A DNA stretch of 64,000 nucleotides from Desulfovibrionaceae bacterium (GTDB lineage: Bacteria > Desulfobacterota > Desulfovibrionia > Desulfovibrionales > Desulfovibrionaceae). Of the stretch, positions 23,483 to 33,024 are shown in pieces; the stretch's first letter is position 1, and each line of letters begins with the position of its first letter. The position numbers and the translations under genes are program-made. The stretch covers positions 229,256 to 293,255 of the forward strand of contig JAHZEL010000007.1 of NCBI GenBank assembly GCA_019421865.1, given 5' to 3'. The notes under the pieces are model-generated. The model was not told the DNA's origin. It did no database searches and saw only the letters and a list, made by a program, of their open reading frames with translations.

Positions 23483-24340
23483 CTATCCGTTCAGCAGTCT
23501 GGCTCTCCAGGCCTTCGTCGTGTTGACGAGCAGCTGGGAAATGGTCATGGGACCGATGCCGCCGGGCACGGGAGTGATGGCCGAGGCTATGGGCGCGACA
23601 TTGTCGTAGTCCACGTCGCCGCAGAGCTTGCCGTCTTCGCCGCGGTTGATGCCCACGTCGATGATGACGGCGCCGGGCTTGACCATGTCCGCCGTAACGA
23701 AGCGGGCCTTGCCGAGCGCAGCAATGATGATGTCGGCCTCACGGCAGACGGCGGCCAGATCGGGCGTACGGGAATGGCACATGGTCACGGTGGCGTTGTA
23801 GTCGCGGCTGCCGAGCATGAGCGCTATGGGGCGTCCCACAAGATTGCTGCGGCCTATGACCACGGCCTTCTTGCCGCTCACGGAAATCTTATAATGATCA
23901 AGCAGCGCGAGAATGCCTGCCGGCGTGCAGGGACGAAGGCCGGGCACGTTCATGGCGACGCGGCCCTGATTGACGGCGGTGAGTCCGTCCGCGTCCTTTT
24001 CAGGGCTGATGGCGTCGATGCAGGGACGGGCGTCGAGTCCCGCAGGCAGCGGCAGCTGCAGCAGAATGCCGTCTATGGCCGGATCGGCGTTGAGGCCGGC
24101 AATGAGTTCCTCAAGCTCCTGCTGAGAAATGGAGGCGGGTCTGCGGCAGGAAATCGTGTCGATGCCTGCATCGGCGCAGGCCTTTTCCTTGTTGCGGACA
24201 TAGACCTGAGAGGCAGGATCCTCGCCCACCAGAATGACCGCAAGACAGGGAGCGCGTCCGGCCTTTTCCCTGTCCCTTTCTATTTCCTCACGCAGAGCGG
24301 CGCGTATGGACGCCGCAGTGGCCTTGCCGTCGAGAATCAT
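23483..24340 (-). CDS. folD: Methylenetetrahydrofolate dehydrogenase / methenyltetrahydrofolate cyclohydrolase
   Basis: A 285-residue bifunctional one-carbon enzyme that converts 5,10-methylene-THF to 10-formyl-THF using NADP. Typical stretches are LAVILVGEDPASQVYVRNK (catalytic lysine region), ILLQLPLP, NVPGLRPCTPAGI, VVIGRSNLVGRPIA (dinucleotide site), VTMCHSRT and PVPGGIGPMTIS. The start has a strong AAGGAG 6 nt upstream on the minus strand. It lies 34 bp downstream of ftsK and is probably co-transcribed with it. Its product supplies the formyl donor for Fmt at the left of the window. A strong terminator follows. Confidence 0.96.
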   Translation of the reverse strand: MILDGKATAASIRAALREEIERDREKAGRAPCLAVILVGEDPASQVYVRNKEKACADAGIDTISCRRPASISQQELEELIAGLNADPAIDGILLQLPLPAGLDARPCIDAISPEKDADGLTAVNQGRVAMNVPGLRPCTPAGILALLDHYKISVSGKKAVVIGRSNLVGRPIALMLGSRDYNATVTMCHSRTPDLAAVCREADIIIAALGKARFVTADMVKPGAVIIDVGINRGEDGKLCGDVDYDNVAPIASAITPVPGGIGPMTISQLLVNTTKAWRARLLNG

Positions 24341-24374
24341 GGGCTCTCCTTTTCCGTCCCGCAGGACGCATGGG

Positions 24375-27300
24375 TTAGCGGTGGACGACGCTGCGCGGAC
24401 GCGTTCCGTCGGCCTGACTGAGCAGACCGTCCTTTTCCATCTGTTCCACGAAGCGCGCCGCACGGTTGAAACCGATGCGGAAACGCCGCTGAAGCAGGGA
24501 AATGGATACCTTGCCGTTTTCCAGAACGAACTGCACGGCTTCGGCGTAGATGGGATCGTCCACAATGTCGTTGCCCCGGGATGCGGGCTGACCGAAATCC
24601 TCGGAGGCGTCGTCGGCATCGTCGTTGCCGAATTCCGCAAAATCGATCTTGTAGTTCGGCGGCTGCTGGCTCTTCCAGTATTCCACCACGGCGGACACTT
24701 CCTCATCGCTGACGAAGGCGCCGTGCAGGCGCTGAATCATGCCGCCGTTGGGCTTGAACAGCATGTCGCCCATGCCGAGCAGCTTTTCCGCGCCCGCACC
24801 GTCCAGAATGGTGCGGGAGTCCTGTCCGCTGGTTACCTTGAAGGCGATGCGGCAGGGGAAGTTGGCCTTGATGATGCCCGTCACCACGTCGACGCTGGGG
24901 CGCTGCGTGGCGATGATGAGATGAATGCCCGCGGCTCGCGCAAGCTGCGCCAGACGCACGATGCTGCCTTCCACTTCCTTTCGCTTCACCATCATGAGGT
25001 CGGCAAGCTCATCCACGATGATGACAAGGAACGGCATGTTGGAAAGGTCTTCCGGCTCGCCGGTTTCGGCGTCCACCGGCACGGCTCCCCCGGCCTCCAC
25101 TTCGGCCCTCAGACGTGCCTGACGGTCGTTGTAACCGGTAATGTTGCGCACCTTGACCTTGGAGAACAGGGAAAGGCGGCGGTTCATCTCGTCGATGGCC
25201 CAGAGTAGCGCATTCTTGGTGAGATCCATGTCCGTGACTACGGGGTGCACGAGATGCGGCAGATCCGCGTACATGGAAAGTTCCACGCGCTTGGGGTCCA
25301 CCAGGATCATCTGCACTTCGTCGGGGCGGGCACGGTACAGAAGGCTGAGAATGATGGCGTTCAGGCAGACGCTCTTACCTGCGCCGGTGGCGCCGGCCAC
25401 CAAAAGATGCGGCATCTTGGCAAGGTCTGCGGAAACGGGACGGCCCCCGGTATCCTTGCCCAGAGCCACGGTCAAAAGCGACTTGGCCTGACGGAAGTTC
25501 TCGTTCTCCACGATTTCACGGAAGTGCACGGTGGAGCGCTTTTCGTTGGGCACTTCCACGCCCACGGTGTCGGTTCCCGGCACGGGAGCCTGCATGCGCA
25601 CGGCCACGGCCTTGAGCGACATGGCAAGATCGTTGGCAAGATTGGTGATGCGCGTAGCCTTGACGCCGGGTGCGGGGCGCACTTCAAACATGGTCACCAC
25701 AGGGCCGGGCGTGATGCGGGCCAGCGTGGCATGCACGTTGAAATTCTTGAGGCAGGTGATGAGGGCGTTGCCCTGTCTGGCAAGAGTCGCCTCGTCGGGC
25801 CTGCTGGCAAGATCCTCCGCCGGCAGGGGGGACAGAAGATCGATGGGCGGCAGCGTCAGTTCCCTGCGCTTCGGCAGAACCGGCGCGGGGGCGGCGGGCA
25901 CGGGAGCCGGTTCCAGCTCTCTCTGCATGGCCATGGCTCCGGCCACGGCCGTATCCACGGAAGCGTAGGCGGCATCCTTCGGGGTCGCAGATACCGCAGG
26001 GGCTGCCGCAGAATATCCCGCAGCGGCCGCAGAAGATGCGGGAGCTGCCGTGAAAGAAGGTGTCGGAGTCGCTGTCTGGGAAGAGGAGGAAAATGACGCG
26101 GACGAAAACGAAGGCGCCGGAGACGGCACATGATAGCCCGCGGGTTCCGCCACGCGGACGGGCGCTTCCTGCACAGGTGCAGCGACGGAACGGGGAAGTT
26201 CCCCGCTTTCCACGACGGGGCTTTGCTCCTCCACAGGAGCAGCCGTCATCATCGCGGGAAAATCGTCGACGGAAGAGTACGCAGAGGCGGAAATCGCCGC
26301 CAGAGCCGACGGCGGCAGGCTTTCCGGCTCCGCGTTCTGCACGGGTTCGGCCGCAGGCGTCGGCGTCGGGGCCTCCTGTGCGGCGGGCGCTGCAGCCGGA
26401 GCCGGAGCGGCGGGAACCACCACGGGATCATCCAGCTCAAGAATGAACTCAGGCTCCTCTTCCGCCGGAACCGGCTTCACTTCCTCTTTCACATCCTCAG
26501 CAAGCTGAGCGGAGGAAGCCTTCACTTCCGCAACGGCAGCCTGCACGGCAAGGCGCACTTCGGGCAGAGGTTCCTCGACCGAAGAAGCCGCCATCTCGGC
26601 AGGCTCCGTCTTTTCGACAGGGAGGACAGATTCGGCAGACTGCTCCTCTTTAACAGAAGAAGCGCCGCTCTCCTCAGGCATGAAATCATCCGTACGGATA
26701 TCAAGCACGGGCTCTTCCGGCTCCGCGGCTTCCCTGTGTCTTCCGCCCATGACGATATCAAGCACAGGCCGGGGCCGGGGCGCATTTTCGCTCCTGCCCT
26801 TCAAACGGGCGACAACGCCGGGCAGATTGCGCAAGGCGGCCGGAAGACGGGGGACGGGCAGATCGAAGGTGGTTCCGAAGGAGGGAATCTTTCGGACGGT
26901 CCACGAGACCAGCGCGGCAATGAGGGCCAGCCACGAAATGCTGAAGGAAAGCTCCATCGCCACGAGAAACACGAAGAGCCACAGCAGAAACGAACCGGAA
27001 GGACTGAAGAATATCAGGGAAAAGGCGGCAAGCCACTGACCGGCAAGACCGCCGCCGTGAATGCCGTGCAGACTGATGTCGAAGGTCGCGACCGTCACGA
27101 GGACGCAGGCGAAAAGCAGAAGATACCCCACCCAGCGGTACCACTTGAGCACCAGCCAGCGGGAAACAAGCCCTGCCCCCACGGCAAGAAAGAAGATCAC
27201 CCACAGAAAGGAGCCGAGTCCGAAGCTGTCCACCAGAAAGCCGGAAAGATACGCTCCGAACAGGCCGGCGGCATTGTGCACGGAAGAGGCGTCCATGCTG

Positions 27301-27419
27301 ACGGCCTGATTGAAGGTGGGATCACCGGCATGATAGCTCCAGAGACTGAGCAGCATGAGCAGACCGCAGAAAAGAAAAAGCAGTCCGAGCAGTTCGCGTA
27401 CCAGCCTGTGTCCGTACAT
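24375..27419 (-). CDS. ftsK: DNA translocase FtsK
   Basis: A 1014-residue septal DNA pump that segregates chromosome termini during division. The N-terminal 190 residues contain four to five membrane helices. Residues from about 200 to 520 are a low-complexity linker rich in Ala, Pro, Glu and Ser. The motor follows, with Walker A VAGATGAGKS near residue 670, Walker B FLVIIVDELADLMM and the ATQRPSVDVVTG segment. The last 65 residues are the winged-helix gamma domain that reads KOPS sequences (VSISLLQRRFRIGFNRAARF). The length is intermediate between SpoIIIE and E. coli FtsK. It is co-oriented with folD downstream. With ParABS and topoisomerases it completes a chromosome-maintenance set. Confidence 0.96.
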   Translation of the reverse strand: MYGHRLVRELLGLLFLFCGLLMLLSLWSYHAGDPTFNQAVSMDASSVHNAAGLFGAYLSGFLVDSFGLGSFLWVIFFLAVGAGLVSRWLVLKWYRWVGYLLLFACVLVTVATFDISLHGIHGGGLAGQWLAAFSLIFFSPSGSFLLWLFVFLVAMELSFSISWLALIAALVSWTVRKIPSFGTTFDLPVPRLPAALRNLPGVVARLKGRSENAPRPRPVLDIVMGGRHREAAEPEEPVLDIRTDDFMPEESGASSVKEEQSAESVLPVEKTEPAEMAASSVEEPLPEVRLAVQAAVAEVKASSAQLAEDVKEEVKPVPAEEEPEFILELDDPVVVPAAPAPAAAPAAQEAPTPTPAAEPVQNAEPESLPPSALAAISASAYSSVDDFPAMMTAAPVEEQSPVVESGELPRSVAAPVQEAPVRVAEPAGYHVPSPAPSFSSASFSSSSQTATPTPSFTAAPASSAAAAGYSAAAPAVSATPKDAAYASVDTAVAGAMAMQRELEPAPVPAAPAPVLPKRRELTLPPIDLLSPLPAEDLASRPDEATLARQGNALITCLKNFNVHATLARITPGPVVTMFEVRPAPGVKATRITNLANDLAMSLKAVAVRMQAPVPGTDTVGVEVPNEKRSTVHFREIVENENFRQAKSLLTVALGKDTGGRPVSADLAKMPHLLVAGATGAGKSVCLNAIILSLLYRARPDEVQMILVDPKRVELSMYADLPHLVHPVVTDMDLTKNALLWAIDEMNRRLSLFSKVKVRNITGYNDRQARLRAEVEAGGAVPVDAETGEPEDLSNMPFLVIIVDELADLMMVKRKEVEGSIVRLAQLARAAGIHLIIATQRPSVDVVTGIIKANFPCRIAFKVTSGQDSRTILDGAGAEKLLGMGDMLFKPNGGMIQRLHGAFVSDEEVSAVVEYWKSQQPPNYKIDFAEFGNDDADDASEDFGQPASRGNDIVDDPIYAEAVQFVLENGKVSISLLQRRFRIGFNRAARFVEQMEKDGLLSQADGTRPRSVVHR

Positions 27420-27482
27420 GATGATCCCCTTCTACGTGCAGCCATACTGCCTGAAAAACGCCGCGGAAAGTATTTTTCCGCA

Positions 27483-27530
27483 GAAAAAGGAAACGCTGCC
27501 GGAAGGGCGAAAAACGTCCTGCCGGCAGCG
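27483..27530 (-). terminator. Terminator of efp
   Basis: CGCTGCCGG (27494-27502) pairs with CCGGCAGCG (27522-27530) across a 19-nt loop. On the minus strand it is followed by TTTCCTTTTTCT. It lies 20 bp after the efp stop. Confidence 0.7.
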
Positions 27531-27549
27531 CGAATGAAAAGGACGCGAA

Positions 27550-28107
27550 TTAGTCGCGGCCGAGATATTCGCGGGTGCGGGTATCGACCTTGACGCGATC
27601 GCCTTCGTTCACGAAAATCGGCACCTGAATGACCACGCCGGTTTCGAGGGTGGCGGGCTTGGTCACGTTGGAAACGGTGTCGCCCTTCACGCCGGGTTCG
27701 GTCTTCACGACGGTCATGACCAGGCTCACGGGCACTTCGATGTCGATGGGCTGTCCGTTGTAGAGCAGCACGCGGCACTGCTGGGATTCCAGCAGCCAGT
27801 CGGCCTTGCCGTCGGTATCGGCTTCAGGCAGGGAAATCTGTTCGTAGGTGGTCATGTCCATGAAGACGAGGTCGGTGCCTTCACGATACAGATACTGCAT
27901 GTCGCGCTGTTCCATATCGGGCTTGCCCACCTTTTCACCGGAACGGAAGGTATTGTCCACCACGCGGCCGTTCAGGATGTTGCGCAGCTTGGTACGCACC
28001 ATGGCGCCGCCCTTGCCGGGCTTGAAGTGCTGGAATTCAACGATTTCGTAGGGAGTGCCGTCGATCTCGATCTTCAGGCCGCGGCGAAAGTCAGTAGTGG
28101 AATACAT
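27550..28107 (-). CDS. efp: Elongation factor P
   Basis: A 185-residue tRNA-shaped factor that rescues ribosomes stalled on polyproline stretches. It has three beta-barrel domains. The first ends in the loop HFKPGKGGAMVRTK, whose lysine (PGKGG) is the site of beta-lysylation by EpmA/EpmB in many bacteria; no such modification genes are visible in this window. The signature near the C-terminus is recognisable (TLETGVVIQVPIFVNEGD). The length is normal. The ribosome-binding site GGAGG is well placed. It is divergent from engB across a 218-bp spacer and upstream of ftsK, but separated from it by a terminator. Confidence 0.97.
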   Translation of the reverse strand: MYSTTDFRRGLKIEIDGTPYEIVEFQHFKPGKGGAMVRTKLRNILNGRVVDNTFRSGEKVGKPDMEQRDMQYLYREGTDLVFMDMTTYEQISLPEADTDGKADWLLESQQCRVLLYNGQPIDIEVPVSLVMTVVKTEPGVKGDTVSNVTKPATLETGVVIQVPIFVNEGDRVKVDTRTREYLGRD

Positions 28108-28325
28108 GATGCCTCCAGGCAGAGATATGGTATTTTTTCATAAGTCCGGAGCGCTCCTCGCATAAGCGCATCCGGCCCCGGAAAGGGGAAGGTCTCCCGT
28201 CGCAGCGGGAGGACCGCCTGCGGAATATTTGCCTTTTCCGCCGGAGCGGGCTACTCTCGGCTTTTTCCGCAAAGCAAGATATATTGTCCGATAGAGGCTC
28301 ACTTTGTCAACTCGGGAGGAACGTC

Positions 28326-28985
28326 ATGCCCGACCTAAGCACCGAAAAAAATACGCGTCCCGCCCCCACGCTGGAACTTCTGGCCACCCTGTACACGCTG
28401 GAACAGCTGGAAAGCGCCGTCCACGACATGCCGCAGCTTGCGCTTGCCGGGCGCTCCAACGTAGGCAAGTCCTCGCTCATCAACGCGCTTGCCCGCCGAA
28501 AAAAGCTGGCCAAGGTCAGCTCCGAGCCCGGCAAGACCCGCTCGGTGAATCTGTTTCAGGTCAGGCCCGACGGCTTCTGCCTCACCGATCTGCCCGGCTA
28601 CGGCTATGCAAGGCGCGGCCATGAGGAACGCCGCAACTGGGCGGCCCTCATCCAGAAGTATCTTGAGGAAACGAAAAGTCTCCGCGCGCTGGTTCTGCTC
28701 ATCGACTGCCGCATTCCCACGCAGGAGTCCGACCGCATGATGGCGGAATTCGCACGCTCAAGAAACCTCCCCGTCATCGCCGTACTCACCAAGGCCGACA
28801 AGTGCACGCTGAAGGAACGCTCGGCGCAGCAGAAGACCTGGGCCGCCATTCTCGGCGGTCAGAAGCCCGTCGCCGTCTCCTCCGTCACGAAGCTCGGCAT
28901 CGACGAGCTATGGGAGCGCCTGCGCGAAGCCGGCGCGCCCGAAGAACCCCTTTCCTCCGAAGACAGCGCCCCTGCTGCCGAATGA
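28326..28985 (+). CDS. engB: Ribosome-biogenesis GTP-binding protein EngB/YihA
   Basis: A 219-residue essential GTPase involved in 50S subunit maturation. G-motifs are in order: G1 GRSNVGKSS, G2 GKTRS, G3 DLPGYG, G4 TKADK and G5 VSSVT. The N-terminal extension before QLALAGRSN is about 45 residues, longer than minimal EngB. The start at MPDLSTEK has GGGAGGA 7 nt upstream. A -10-like TATATT lies about 50 bp upstream but without a good -35. uvrD follows after 6 bp and thiL 2 bp after that, so engB-uvrD-thiL form a tight operon. Confidence 0.95.
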   Translation: MPDLSTEKNTRPAPTLELLATLYTLEQLESAVHDMPQLALAGRSNVGKSSLINALARRKKLAKVSSEPGKTRSVNLFQVRPDGFCLTDLPGYGYARRGHEERRNWAALIQKYLEETKSLRALVLLIDCRIPTQESDRMMAEFARSRNLPVIAVLTKADKCTLKERSAQQKTWAAILGGQKPVAVSSVTKLGIDELWERLREAGAPEEPLSSEDSAPAAE

Positions 28986-28991
28986 TGCGTC

Positions 28992-31319
28992 ATGCTTGAT
29001 CTTTCCATTCTCAACGAAGCCCAGAAGGAAGCCGTCACCGCGCCGGAAGGCCCCATTCTGGTCATTGCCGGCGCAGGCTCCGGCAAAACCAGAACCATCG
29101 TCTACCGTCTGGCATGGCTTGCCGAGCACGGTTTCGATCCGCACGCCATGCTGCTGCTCACCTTCACACGCAAGGCCGCGCAGGAAATGCTGCACAGGGC
29201 GGCCGGTCTTCTCGATCATCAGCTTCTCGGCGTGCAGGGCGGCACCTTCCACAGCTTCGCCTTTTCCATTCTGCGCCGCTGGGCACCCGAATGGACGGGC
29301 GGCTCCCTGACCGTCATGGACAGCTCCGACAGCATCTCCGCCATTCAGGCCTGCAGGGAAAATCTGAAAATCGCCAAGGGCGACCGCAGCTTCCCGCGCA
29401 CGCAGGCCGTTCTCGGCCTGCTCAGCAAGGCGAGAAACAAGGAAATGGAGCTTGAGGAAGTGCTCCGGCGCGAAGCCCAGCACCTGCTGCCCCACGCCTC
29501 CGACCTCGTCACGCTCGGCGACGCCTACAGGCAGTACAAGAGGGAGCACTCCCTTCTGGACTACGACGATCTGCTCTTCGAACTCGAACAGCTCTTTCTC
29601 GATCGGCCCGACCTTCTGCAGGCGCAGAAGATGCGCTTCCGGCAGATCATGGTGGACGAATATCAGGACACCAACAAGGTGCAGGCACGGCTTGTGCGCA
29701 TGCTGGCCGGAGAAGACGGCAACATCATGGCCGTAGGCGACGACGCGCAGTCCATCTACGCCTTCCGCGGCGCCACGGTGCACAACATTCTCGATTTTCC
29801 CAGACTGTTCAAGAACACCCGCATCATCCGTCTGGAAGAGAACTACCGCTCCGTGCAGCCCGTGCTGGACGTGGCCAACAATCTGCTGGCAGGCAGCGCC
29901 GAAGGCTACCGGAAGCATCTTTTCTCCCGCAGACCGAAACCGGAAGAAAAGGCCGTCACACTGTACCGCCCTCTCAGCGATCTCAGTCAGGCGCAGCTTG
30001 CGGCAAGGCGCATCGAAGAGCTGCTCGCCACGGTTCCGGCAAAGGAAATCGCCGTGCTCTTCCGCTCGGGCTACCAGTCCTATCATCTTGAAATAGAGCT
30101 GAACAAGCGCGGCATAGGCTTCCGCAAGTACGGCGGTCTGCGCTACGCCGAAGCCGCCCACGTCAAGGACGTCATGGCCTTTGCCAGACTGGTGACAAAC
30201 CCGCTGGATCTGCCCTCCTTCGACCGCATCGCCGCGCTTTCCCGGGGCATCGGGCCGAAAACCTCCCGCAAGCTCTTCACTCTTGCCGGCGGCGACGATG
30301 AGGCAGCCCTGAAGAAAGCCTGCTCCCGCTGGCCGGACTTTCTGGAAAACATGGAGCTCATCGCCGATCTGCGCATGAATACGCCCCGCCCTGAAGAAGT
30401 GATCGGACGCATTCTCGAACATTACCGGCCGAAGATGGAAGAACTTTTCCCCGACGACTGGCCGAGACGCCTGCAGGGACTCGAGGAAATGTCCACCATC
30501 GCCTCCTCCTACGACGATCTTCAGCTCTTCGTGGCGGAACTGTCACTGGACAGCCCGGAAGAAGCCCCGGAAGACGAAGACGCCGAACGCAAGATCACCC
30601 TTTCCACGGTGCATTCCTCCAAGGGACTGGAATGGTCCGCCGTGCTCATCATCGACCTTGTGGAAGACCGTTTTCCCTCCCGTCATGCCATGGTGCGTCC
30701 CGAAGACTTCGAAGAGGAACGTCGTCTCATGTATGTCGCCTGCACGCGCGCCAAGGACACGCTCGACCTTTTCGTGCCGCTCAGCGTGTACAGCCGCAGC
30801 TCCGGCGGACAGGAACCGACCTCGCCCAGCCCCTTCGTGCGCGAACTGCCCTCGGACATTCTGGATGAAATCTACGAAAACTACGGCGGCGTTCTGGCAA
30901 GACGCCGCGTGAAGGAACAGGAACGCCCCGCTCCGGCCTTCTCCTCTTCCTTCATGCCGCAGAAAAGGCGCTCCTGGCACTGGGATGAAGACGAGGAAGA
31001 GGAAAAGCGTTCCTTCCGAAGCCGCCGTCAGCAGGACGACGACTGGCCGCCCCGCGAACGGGAGGATCCGGTGGTTCCGCGTTCCCGCGAAGATGCCGAC
31101 GACGCCTACCTTGCCGCCGTGCGCGACGCCATGCGCAGCGGCCGGACGCTGGAGGAAAGCCCCGACGAAAAGCCGGTCAAGAAAAAACTGGGCTTCTGCC
31201 GTCACCGTCTCTTCGGGCGGGGAAAGATCGTGGAGGAAATTCCGCCGGACAAGTACCGGGTCAACTTCCCGGGGCTTGGGCTGAAGATCATTCTTGCCGA
31301 CTATCTTACCATGGAGTAG
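28992..31319 (+). CDS. uvrD: UvrD/PcrA-type superfamily 1 DNA helicase
   Basis: A 775-residue ATP-dependent 3'-5' helicase for nucleotide-excision repair and replication-conflict handling. SF1A motifs are complete: Q-motif LNEAQKEAV, I AGAGSGKT, II VDEYQDTN, III GDDAQSIYAFRGA, IV region EENYRS, V STVHSSKGLEW and VI VACTRAKD. The C-terminal 120 residues are highly charged and low-complexity, followed by a Tudor-like end (GRGKIVEEIPPDKYRVNFPG) of the kind that binds RNA polymerase in PcrA. UvrD and PcrA cannot be separated by eye; the symbol is used for the family. Translationally linked to thiL (2-bp gap). Confidence 0.93.
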   Translation: MLDLSILNEAQKEAVTAPEGPILVIAGAGSGKTRTIVYRLAWLAEHGFDPHAMLLLTFTRKAAQEMLHRAAGLLDHQLLGVQGGTFHSFAFSILRRWAPEWTGGSLTVMDSSDSISAIQACRENLKIAKGDRSFPRTQAVLGLLSKARNKEMELEEVLRREAQHLLPHASDLVTLGDAYRQYKREHSLLDYDDLLFELEQLFLDRPDLLQAQKMRFRQIMVDEYQDTNKVQARLVRMLAGEDGNIMAVGDDAQSIYAFRGATVHNILDFPRLFKNTRIIRLEENYRSVQPVLDVANNLLAGSAEGYRKHLFSRRPKPEEKAVTLYRPLSDLSQAQLAARRIEELLATVPAKEIAVLFRSGYQSYHLEIELNKRGIGFRKYGGLRYAEAAHVKDVMAFARLVTNPLDLPSFDRIAALSRGIGPKTSRKLFTLAGGDDEAALKKACSRWPDFLENMELIADLRMNTPRPEEVIGRILEHYRPKMEELFPDDWPRRLQGLEEMSTIASSYDDLQLFVAELSLDSPEEAPEDEDAERKITLSTVHSSKGLEWSAVLIIDLVEDRFPSRHAMVRPEDFEEERRLMYVACTRAKDTLDLFVPLSVYSRSSGGQEPTSPSPFVRELPSDILDEIYENYGGVLARRRVKEQERPAPAFSSSFMPQKRRSWHWDEDEEEEKRSFRSRRQQDDDWPPREREDPVVPRSREDADDAYLAAVRDAMRSGRTLEESPDEKPVKKKLGFCRHRLFGRGKIVEEIPPDKYRVNFPGLGLKIILADYLTME

Positions 31320-31321
31320 CC

Positions 31322-32338
31322 ATGCGCCCTGCCAGTGAAGACGATATCCTCGGCATTGTGGGACGATTCTTTCCCGTCTCCCATCCTTCCCTGCTGCTCG
31401 GCCGCGGCGACGACTGCGCCGTTCTGCGCCCGGGAACGCCTCTGGCCGTCACTACCGACATCTTTGCCGAAGACGCGCACTTCCGCAGGCGCTACTTCTC
31501 CCCCTTCGACATCGGCTACAAGGCGCTGGCCGTCAACGTGAGCGATGTCGGCGCAAGCGGCGCCCGCCCCACGGGCTTTTCCATAGGCCTCACCCTGACG
31601 GGCGCAGAGGACGAAGCCTGGCTTTCGGAATTCTGCGCGGGCATGAAGGCGCTTTGCGACGAATTCTCTCTGGCGGTTTCCGGCGGCGATCTGGCCAGAG
31701 CCGACAGGCTCAGCATCTGCATCACCGCCTGGGGCGAACTTCCGGAGGGACTGCCGCGCGGACTTCGCCGCGGAACGGCCGAAGAAGGAGACATCGTCTT
31801 TCTGGCAGGCAGGACGGGACTCGCCCGCCTGGGACTCTCGCTGCTGGAAGCTTCCGCCACCACGGAAGAAAGCCTCCGCACGGCCTCCGCATGGCCCGAA
31901 GCCTGCGCGGCCCATCTCCACCCCCGGCCGCTGGTGAAGGAAGGCATGGCCATCGGCCGCTTCGCGCTGGAGCACGGCTTGCAGGACCGCATGGGACTCA
32001 TGGACGTATCCGACGGACTGGCGCGCGATCTGCCCCGGCTTCTGGCCTCGTCCCGCTCGGGTCTCGGCGCCGACATCGTGCTCTCTTCCGACGATCTGTC
32101 CGAAGAAATTCTGCGTCACGCCGAAAATGCGGGCATTTCCGCCGCAGACTTTGCCTTTGAAGGCGGCGAAGACTATGCTCTTGCCGGAACCTGCCCCGCA
32201 GAATACTGGCCCGAGCTTGCCCGCGTGCTGGCAAGCTTCCCCACTCCGGTTCTCATGGTCGGAGAAGTACGCCGAGGAAACATCACGCTCAACGGCCGGA
32301 CGCCGGACTCGGAGGGCTTCGATCATTTTTCCCGCTGA
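31322..32338 (+). CDS. thiL: Thiamine-monophosphate kinase
   Basis: A 338-residue kinase that makes thiamine diphosphate from thiamine monophosphate and ATP. It belongs to the PurM/AIR-synthetase fold group. Conserved metal and nucleotide residues are seen in LLLGRGDDCAVL, AVTTDIFAEDAHF, NVSDVGASGARP, AVSGGDLARAD and LMDVSDGLARDL. It ends with FEGGEDYALAGT, typical of ThiL. The ATG lies 2 bp after the uvrD stop, implying coupled translation. No other thiamine gene is in this window. The next gene, mgsA, lies 104 bp away with its own ribosome-binding site. Confidence 0.94.
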   Translation: MRPASEDDILGIVGRFFPVSHPSLLLGRGDDCAVLRPGTPLAVTTDIFAEDAHFRRRYFSPFDIGYKALAVNVSDVGASGARPTGFSIGLTLTGAEDEAWLSEFCAGMKALCDEFSLAVSGGDLARADRLSICITAWGELPEGLPRGLRRGTAEEGDIVFLAGRTGLARLGLSLLEASATTEESLRTASAWPEACAAHLHPRPLVKEGMAIGRFALEHGLQDRMGLMDVSDGLARDLPRLLASSRSGLGADIVLSSDDLSEEILRHAENAGISAADFAFEGGEDYALAGTCPAEYWPELARVLASFPTPVLMVGEVRRGNITLNGRTPDSEGFDHFSR

Positions 32339-32442
32339 AAGGCGGGGCTTCTTCATCAGAGCTTCACAATTGTCGCCTAATCTGCCGAGGCAGAACAAAA
32401 AACGACGCATGCCGGACGAGCCGGCCCGAGAAGGAGAAATGC

Positions 32443-32886
32443 ATGGAAAAAACCATGAACGCCACCAAGCACATCGCCCTGATCGCCCACGACAACATGA
32501 AGGAAAGCCTCATTGAATGGTGCGCCGAACACGCGCAGCTGCTGTCCCGTCATTTTCTCTGCGGCACCGGCACGACGGCCCATCTCATCAATGAAAGAAC
32601 GGGGCTGCCCGTCACGCCCTACCTCAGCGGCCCGCTCGGCGGCGATCAGCAGATAGGCGCAAAGGTGGCGGAAGGTCATATCGACATCATCGTCTTCTTC
32701 TCCGACCCCCTCACCGCACAGCCCCACGATCCCGACGTGAAGGCGCTTCTGCGCATCGCGCAGGTCTACGACATTCCCATTGCCAACAACCGCGCCACCG
32801 CCGACTTCATCATCACCTCTCCGCTTTTCAGCGGCGTCTACACCTACACGCCCCACATCCATTTTCCCGTGAAAAAGGATCACTAG
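32443..32886 (+). CDS. mgsA: Methylglyoxal synthase
   Basis: A 147-residue cytosolic lyase that converts dihydroxyacetone phosphate to methylglyoxal and phosphate, a bypass relieving phosphate limitation in glycolysis. Family hallmarks are IALIAHDNMKESL, GTGTTAHLI, SGPLGGDQQIGAKVAEGHID with the catalytic aspartate, FFSDPLTAQPHDPDVKAL and ANNRATADFI. The length fits the family. AAGGAG lies 6 nt before the ATG. A large inverted repeat (32951-32991) sits between this gene and the convergent rdgB. Confidence 0.96.
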   Translation: MEKTMNATKHIALIAHDNMKESLIEWCAEHAQLLSRHFLCGTGTTAHLINERTGLPVTPYLSGPLGGDQQIGAKVAEGHIDIIVFFSDPLTAQPHDPDVKALLRIAQVYDIPIANNRATADFIITSPLFSGVYTYTPHIHFPVKKDH

Positions 32887-32950
32887 GAGAAAACGCACGC
32901 GGCACGACATACCTTTCCCGTGCCGGACGCATCGCGCATCAATCAATAGC

Positions 32951-32991
32951 ATGAGGGCGGCGATTTCCGTTTTCCGGATCGCCGCCCTCAT
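32951..32991. terminator. Long inverted repeat between mgsA and rdgB
   Basis: Fourteen-base-pair perfect stem ATGAGGGCGGCGAT / ATCGCCGCCCTCAT with a 13-nt loop that can fold further (TCCG/CGGA). No T-run follows on either strand, so termination would be T-independent or Rho-assisted. Confidence 0.55.
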
Positions 32992-33024
32992 GCAAACATC
33001 AAGCGCCCGAGTATCCCTGCAGGA

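Noticed and set aside
25245..27593. Plus-strand open frames across ftsK (283 and 487 codons)
   Set aside because: They lie opposite the ftsK linker and membrane region, rich in Arg/Gly/His, and lack ribosome-binding sites.
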